64,000 nt of DNA, from the NCBI GenBank assembly GCA_963693315.1, contig OY856186.1, positions 373,183,663 to 373,247,662 of the forward strand, read 5' to 3'. Position numbers and translations under genes: made by a program. The DNA is from Diogma glabrata. Taxonomy: Eukaryota > Arthropoda > Insecta > Diptera > Cylindrotomidae. Shown in pieces: positions 59,103 through 64,000 of this stretch; position 1 is the first letter of the stretch; every line of letters starts with the position of its first letter. The notes under the pieces were generated by a model, which was not told the origin of the DNA, did not search any database, and saw only the letters and a list, made by a program, of their open reading frames with translations.

Positions 59103-59494
59103 ATATGTATTAGACTGGTCATTAAAAAATAAATTTTCCGACGCCCCCTAAAAAAATTATTTGTGGTTAAAAATCACGTGGGCAATATTTTTTATCAAAA
59201 AATATGTGCCGCAAAATCATCGACGTTGATTTTTTGATAAAATCGTAGATTTTTTAAATATCTCATAAAATATCCAAATTTCAACAAAATCATATAAACA
59301 TTTTTGTAGGAAATTTAATTCTCTAAAAAAAAATGTGTATGTCATTTTTTCCTTAAACGTATAGTTCGTAACGTAACGTTTTTTCCTCAAACATAGATGA
59401 TATATTGAAATCAAAAACTTGTAAATCTTCGTAATATATAAAAACAATAAATAATAAAAATGACGAAAAAGTTTTAATTTTCTTTTTATTATAC
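59103..59494 (+). repeat. Left arm of large foldback element
   Basis: Pairs with the complement of 62992-63384: TATTAGACTGGTCATT against TATTAGAATGGTCGTTT at the outer ends, and GCCGCAAAATCATCGACGTT against GCCGCAAAATCATCGAAGTT inside. Arms are about 390 bp. Removing the LTR retrotransposon between them leaves a palindrome of about 785 bp. Confidence 0.9.
59491..59494. other. 4-bp target duplication of LTR element, left
   Basis: ATAC, repeated at 62988-62991. Four-bp duplications fit Ty3/gypsy integrase. Confidence 0.85.
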
Positions 59495-60141
59495 TGTTAC
59501 GTTTTTCTAACCTTACTTCGAATTGGCCTTACTCACAATTCGATAAACGTAATTCCCAATCTCTTCCTGAGTTCGATCACTGATTAGTAAGCACAAACAC
59601 CAGGTTTTATTAAGTCTTCAACTCCTTGATTGTTCCACAACAACAGGAAAACAATACAGCAGACAATATTCCTGACTAGAATATTCTTTCAACAGCTTCA
59701 GAAACTCCAACGGTTTATTGTAGAAATTTCCAGCAATAACAACGTCAAAATAATACACAAAATATTTCTTCTCAATAACACTTAAAACTTTATTCACAAA
59801 AACTAATTTAAATATCACTTTTATAATTTAAACTTCACTACCGCAGGTTTAAAATAAAACTAATTAAAAACTACAAGAGGTAATTTCCTTATATACATTC
59901 TGCTTAATCTCTAGAAATTTCGCGGTCACTTTTTAGAAACCTTGAGAAAATATTAGAATATTCGATTATTTTACGTTACGTTGATTTGATTCATAAAATC
60001 ATTTGTTTTGTGTAGACCTTAATTCTAAGAACATGTACAACAACAACAACACTATTCATTTCATTCACTTTCTGTTGTGTTTTGTTGATTTTATTTTCCT
60101 GGAAGTGACCGTAATCGTCAGATTTTTCTGTACTCGTAACA
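59495..60141 (-). repeat. 3' LTR of the Ty3/gypsy element
   Basis: 647 bp, TGTTACG to CGTAACA. A 66-codon frame (59618-59818, minus) recurs identically in the other LTR and reflects LTR identity, not a gene. CTTTATTCACAA (complement TTGTGAATAAAG) is a likely polyadenylation region. Confidence 0.93.
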
Positions 60142-60154
60142 TTTCCCTCCACTT
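60142..60154 (-). other. Polypurine tract
   Basis: On the minus strand AAGTGGAGGGAAA ends exactly at the 3' LTR, the expected plus-strand primer site of an LTR retrotransposon. Confidence 0.8.
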
Positions 60155-60178
60155 AAGCCTGTTTGTCCCGAACAGGAT

Positions 60179-60775
60179 CTAGATCTCTCCTCCAATTGTT
60201 GAATCCAAACATTTTTTTTTTCTTTTTCTATTTCCCATGCTGTTTAGAACTACTTCCGGTCCCTTTCTAAGTCCTTGGCCATTACTTTGTTCTATGTCAG
60301 CGCACCGTGATGAGAATGGATTCTCATTATCTCTTAAGTGCTCTTTATCTCTTCCCTTTGAGTGTTTCACACTGCCATGTCCATGAACCATTCTCATTTT
60401 CAGCTGCGATTCGTCGCCATTTGAAGCTATTTGAACCACGTCATTTACATTGCTCACTTCGTACTGGACCTGAACTTGTTTCGTTTTTAGCTTTCGGCGT
60501 TTGTTCAAACGTTTGCGTCGGTTGACGTTTCTTTCCGTCATCTGTTTGGATGATGGTTCTGGATTTTCATCTGCACTGCATAGTTTCTCATCGCTGCCAT
60601 TATCTGTTGATTCTGCCTTATTTACAAGTAGTGGCATCTGAACATTATTAACCTTTAGGATCCTACATCCAAAATCGAAGACTAATCCCTTCGCCTTCAT
60701 GAAGTCCATCCCTAAAATGACTTCATCCATAATGTCTGCCACTAGCACCTCTTGTTGAAAGCAGTTATTTCCCAA
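60179..60775 (-). pseudogene. Protease C-terminal part and basic tail
   Basis: The frame reads GNNCFQQEVLVADIMDEVIL and GMDFMKAKGLVFDFG, the ILGMDF block typical of the second half of retroelement proteases. It then becomes a Lys/Arg-rich and polar tail (RRKRLNKRRKLKTKQ) ending just before the polypurine tract. A frameshift near 60776-60800 separates it from the catalytic half. After the protease, several kilobases of pol would be expected; instead the frame jumps to what may be the 3' end of pol, so an internal deletion is inferred. Confidence 0.75.
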
Positions 60776-60777
60776 TT

Positions 60778-61242
60778 TTATTTCAGCGATTCTTTTATCT
60801 TCTTTTTCAGCATACGGATTTGGATTTTCAATCCATCTGATGGTTCCAAAACACCGTCAATCAAACCTTTGCGAACGAATGTTCGAGCTGAACCTGTATC
60901 CAGTTTCATAAAGCAACCTTTACCTTCAAGTTGTCCGTTGATACACAAGCTTTCACCATTTACCGCAATTCTTGAAATTGGAATGTAGGCTGCATTCTCC
61001 TCACTTTTTGGCTTTACAGTTGCACCTTCAACAGACTTCCGTTGAATAGGAAACGAAGATCTATCACGCTTCCTGTTCCAGCAGTCCTGTGAGATATGGC
61101 CCGATTTTCTACATATCCAACCCAAGATTTTCCTACTGCTGCTCCTGAACCCTCCGTGCTGCTTGTCTTCGACTCCCATATTCTTCGCAGAAAACGACGA
61201 TCTATCTGCTATCTGGAGTATTCGAGTGTGCCAAATGTACAA
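60778..61242 (-). pseudogene. Zinc-knuckle and protease N-terminal part
   Basis: The frame has GWICRKSGHISQDCW, a CX2CX4HX4C zinc knuckle in which the first Cys reads Gly (GGT in place of a Cys codon), so nucleic-acid binding is probably damaged. Further on GCFMKLDTGSARTFVRKG carries the catalytic DTGS of a retroviral-type aspartic protease. It stops at KESLK; the downstream half is in another frame. Confidence 0.85.
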
Positions 61243-61429
61243 GCCGTTCTACTGCCGAAGAATAGTCCTGAAGGCTTTCTCCATTCCGTTGCAAGCGACC
61301 CTTTAGCTCGATCCTGTATAGCTCCTTTTTGTGGTCACTGCCATACTTTCGTTCCAACGCATTCATCACTTCAGCATAACTTTTGCGATCGTTTTCTGGT
61401 ACTGCCTGTAATGCTTCAGCTGCTTCCCC

Positions 61430-62305
61430 TTAAAGTGCAACTATCAATGCAGCAAGACGATTTTCGGCGTTCCAAACATTTTGATCTGCTGCGGTGTCGA
61501 ACTGGAACTTGAAGATGCCGAAAGATGTGGTACCGTCATATGATGGTGGTTTTAATTTGATATTTGCTACTTGATGTACCACTTGTGAGGTAACGTTAGT
61601 CGTCTTAACATTCTGCAACCGTTTTTCGAAATCATCAACTTTGGAAAGTACCTTTTTGTTTTCGTCAATCACTTTTTGTTCTAATTCTTGGATATCGTTT
61701 TGAATCTTCTCGACTTTTCCATCAAATGCCGTCGAGATTTGGAGAAGTTTCTCATTCATAATTTGCTTGACTTCATTGCGATTTAAAGCCAATTGCTGGC
61801 TGATTGTTTCACTAATTTCTTCTTTGTTAGCAGCCATATTATTGTTGACTTTCTCCAACTGTTGATTCATGTTGAAGCTGATTTCTTCCTTAGTTGCAGC
61901 CAAACTTTGATTCATTTCCTCTTTATTGACAGCCATATTAGCATTCATCTGATTCATGCTGGTATTTACGGCATCCAGTTTCTGATTCATATTCAAATTT
62001 ATTTGTCGGCTGATGTTCAAACTCATCTGTTGCATCATAGCCATTAACTGCGTAAAATCACAATTTGCAGGTGGCAATGAAGATGTTGTTTCCGCAACAA
62101 AACTTTTCTCCTCATCAGCTGCTATTGAATCAGCATTTGTACTAATCACTCCAAACTGGTAACTTTCCGCGTCCATTCCATTGGCTTCCATACCTTGTCG
62201 AAGCCGTAGCATTAATTCAGTTTTGTTTCCACTTGTTGACAATCCACGTTGTTCTAGTTCTTTCTTTAACTCAAGAACCTTCAAATCACTTAATAAAACC
62301 ATCAT
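61430..62305 (-). pseudogene. gag with SAP-like domain and coiled coil, stopped by a nonsense codon
   Basis: A 291-codon frame starting MMVLLSDLKVLELKKELEQR, a SAP-like helix-helix motif (residues about 5-40: LELKKELEQRGLSTSGNKTE). Residues about 80-240 are a Gln/Asn-rich coiled coil with repeated MNQ(Q/K)L and KEE motifs. The end, KLKPPSYDGTTSFGIFKFQF and NRLAALIVAL, is the start of the gypsy capsid domain. TAA at 61430-61432 interrupts it; beyond it the same frame continues GEAAEALQAVPENDRKSYAE to about 61212, so the stop is a single-codon lesion in an otherwise readable gag. Gag would build the particle; SAP may aid chromatin or nucleic-acid binding (inference). Confidence 0.88.
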
Positions 62306-62318
62306 TAACCGCTAACTA

Positions 62319-62336
62319 ATCCGCCGATGTCACCAA
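62319..62336 (-). other. Probable primer binding site
   Basis: TTGGTGACATCGGCGGAT on the minus strand directly after the 5' LTR. TGG fits the complement of a tRNA CCA end. The tRNA is not identified. Confidence 0.7.
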
Positions 62337-62987
62337 TGTTACGTTTTTCCAAACTTCCTTCGAATTGGCCTTACTCACAATTCGATAAACGTGATTCCCA
62401 ATCTCTTCCTGAGTTCGATCACTGATTAGTAAGCACAAACACCAGGTTTTATTAAGTCTTCAACTCCTTGATTGTTCCACAACAACAGGAAAACAATACA
62501 GCAGACAATATTCCTGACTAGAATATTCTTTCAACAGCTTCAGAAACTCCAACGGTTTATTGTAGAAATTTCCAGCAATAACAACGTCAAAATAATACAC
62601 AAAATATTTCTTCTCAATAACACTTAAAACTTTATTCACAAAAACTAATTTAAATATCACTTTTATAATTTAAACTTCACTATCGCAGGTTTAAAATAAA
62701 ACTAATTAAAAACTACAAGAGGTAATTTCCTTATATACATTCTGCTTAATCTCTAGAAATTTCGCGGTCACTTTTTAGAAACCTTGAGAAAATATTAGAA
62801 TATTCGATTATTTTACGTTACGTTGATTTGATTCATAAAATCATTTGTTTTGTGTAGACCTTAATTCTAAGAACATGTACAACAACAACAACAACACTAT
62901 TCATTTCATTCACTTTCTGTTGTGTTTTGTTGATTTTATTTTCCTGGAAGTGACCGTAATCGTCTAGATTTTTCTGTACTCGTAACA
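62337..62987 (-). repeat. 5' LTR of the Ty3/gypsy element
   Basis: 651 bp, nearly identical to 59495-60141; differences include one extra CAA in a CAACAA run and a few substitutions. Confidence 0.93.
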
Positions 62988-62991
62988 ATAC
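62988..62991. other. 4-bp target duplication of LTR element, right
   Basis: ATAC, matching 59491-59494. Confidence 0.85.
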
Positions 62992-63384
62992 AGAATAAAA
63001 AAATAAGAAATAATCGTGACAAGAAAAATCAAAATTATTCCTTTTTCGTCAAAATTTTCATCATTTGTTTTTACGAGTTTCGAAGAATGTCGAGTTTTAT
63101 TTCAAAATATAATCTGAAATATACGTTTTAGGAAAAAAATGACTCCCTACTATTTTTGTAGAAAATTAAATTTTCTTCAAAAATGATTCTGTGATTTTTT
63201 AAAATCTGCATATTTTATAAGATATTAACGATATTATCAAAAAATCAACTTCGATGATTTTGCGGCACGTGTTCTTTTCATTTAAAAAAAAAAATTGTTC
63301 TCGTGGTTTTTTGACCCCAAAGAATTTTTTTAAGGGGGAATTTTCTAAAAAAATTTAAAACGACCATTCTAATATGTATAGGAA
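62992..63384 (-). repeat. Right arm of large foldback element
   Basis: Complement pairs with 59103-59494, see there. Confidence 0.9.
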
Positions 63385-64000
63385 ATGAAAAAGTAGAAAA
63401 AAACAAAAAAGACTTAACCTAAATTGTTGAACGTTGATAATGATGCTGAAGTAATATCCCAAATTCCATTTATTATTCGTCGGCTTGCTATCCCAAACTC
63501 ACTGATCAAAATTAATAATTTCCTGCTTCAATTGAATCCTCTTTATGGAATCGTGCAAAAACAACAAACTTCACTACCATTGTCTGTTAGAGTATCACGC
63601 CCCACGACTGATTTTATATCTGGTTTCGATTCACTAAATCCTTTGCTTATAGTTCACATATACTTGTTATAGTCTTGTGATACAGTAGTAGTAGATGTTG
63701 TAACTACTTTATAATTCAAGACTTTTTTTCCAGAAACGTGTACTTTCACTAAACGTGTTGTACCGTTTGTTTTCCTTGTTAAGTTATTTTTTGCCAACAC
63801 AACCAACAAAACTGTACTTAGAGAAAACACAGAATTAAAATTTTTCTCACAACTTAATAATATATTATTTCAATTAATTCAGTAAATTATTTGTGATGTA
63901 ACATCACCCCGATGGAAAATCTCCCATCAAGAATAATATAAGAACTGAATCTAAAAAATTATGGTGCAAATTATGAAACTTTTTGCAATCCATACAATTT
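63385..64000. other. Unassigned end of window, possible LTR-like sequence
   Basis: An 82-codon frame (63424-63672) has no recognised domain. The surroundings (balanced composition, TGATGTAACATCACCCCGAT palindromic TGATGTtACATCA at about 63894-63906) are reminiscent of LTR sequence, but no partner copy is in the window. Confidence 0.3.

Larger units (their letters stand above)
59495..62987 (-). mobile_element. Young, internally deleted Ty3/gypsy element (gag-protease only)
   Basis: Minus-strand element of 3,493 bp with LTRs 59495-60141 and 62337-62987, which start TGTTACG and end CGTAACA. The LTRs differ at only a handful of positions in about 650 bp, so insertion was recent. Internal order: TTGGTGACATCGGCGGAT next to the 5' LTR (probable primer binding site), gag with SAP-like start, zinc-knuckle region, protease, a basic C-terminal tail, then AAGTGGAGGGAAA (polypurine tract) at the 3' LTR. 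Reverse transcriptase, RNase H and integrase are missing. It could have moved only with enzymes supplied by a full-length relative. Confidence 0.93.

Noticed and set aside
59618..59818. 66-codon ORF found identically at 62460-62660
   Set aside because: Identity is due to the two LTR copies; not a conserved gene.

Overview
The window looks like AT-rich nuclear DNA of an animal, most likely an insect. Supporting signs are an irritans-type mariner transposon, Ty3/gypsy relics of the insect type, a GGGTTCCGTA repeat that I recall from many insect genomes, hAT-type non-autonomous elements, very long simple repeats and almost no dense coding sequence. There are no bacterial operons, no rRNA and no convincing functional tRNA. 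I cannot name the species.

Layout. 1-5.3 kb: three blocks of an ATTCTTTC octamer satellite, with a 0.56 kb foldback palindrome at 1.16-1.72 kb. 5.3-9.4 kb: AT-rich, little recognisable. 9.45-13.1 kb: a decayed Ty3/gypsy element with gag, protease, reverse transcriptase, RNase H and integrase remnants between short LTRs. 13.2-16.9 kb: a mosaic of dispersed repeats, including a diverged LTR relic. 17.3-18.5 kb: a dead LINE. 19.2-19.8 kb: a 9-bp minisatellite. 20-35 kb: AT-rich with several dispersed families, a ~141-bp tandem array (27.3-28.0 kb), a (TA)n tract and small palindromes. 35.93-37.69 kb: a 1,764-bp hAT-type non-autonomous element with a perfect 8-bp target duplication, next to a gag relic. 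39.68-40.97 kb: a mariner with an intact 348-codon transposase. 43.55-43.87 kb: a 104-codon coiled-coil exon with good splice sites, the only likely host coding sequence. 45-58 kb: more dispersed repeats, a near-perfect palindrome (49.8-50.0 kb) and a hAT-like insertion (55.3-57.8 kb) inside a repeat array. 59.1-63.4 kb: a large foldback element split by a young, internally deleted Ty3/gypsy element with almost identical LTRs and a 4-bp target duplication.

The picture is a transposon graveyard, probably inside a long intron or introns of the gene owning the 43.5-kb exon. Most long open frames are by-products of simple repeats. Several families recur in the window in both orientations, so their structure can be worked out by internal comparison. 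The most interesting are: (a) a repeat whose copies at 26.7-28.4 and 46.2-47.1 kb share module order but differ in number of 141-bp units; (b) a composite repeat with a conserved CTGACGA box and 66-bp terminal units, present at five places; (c) nested insertions that give a relative order of transposition. I found no undescribed multi-gene system.
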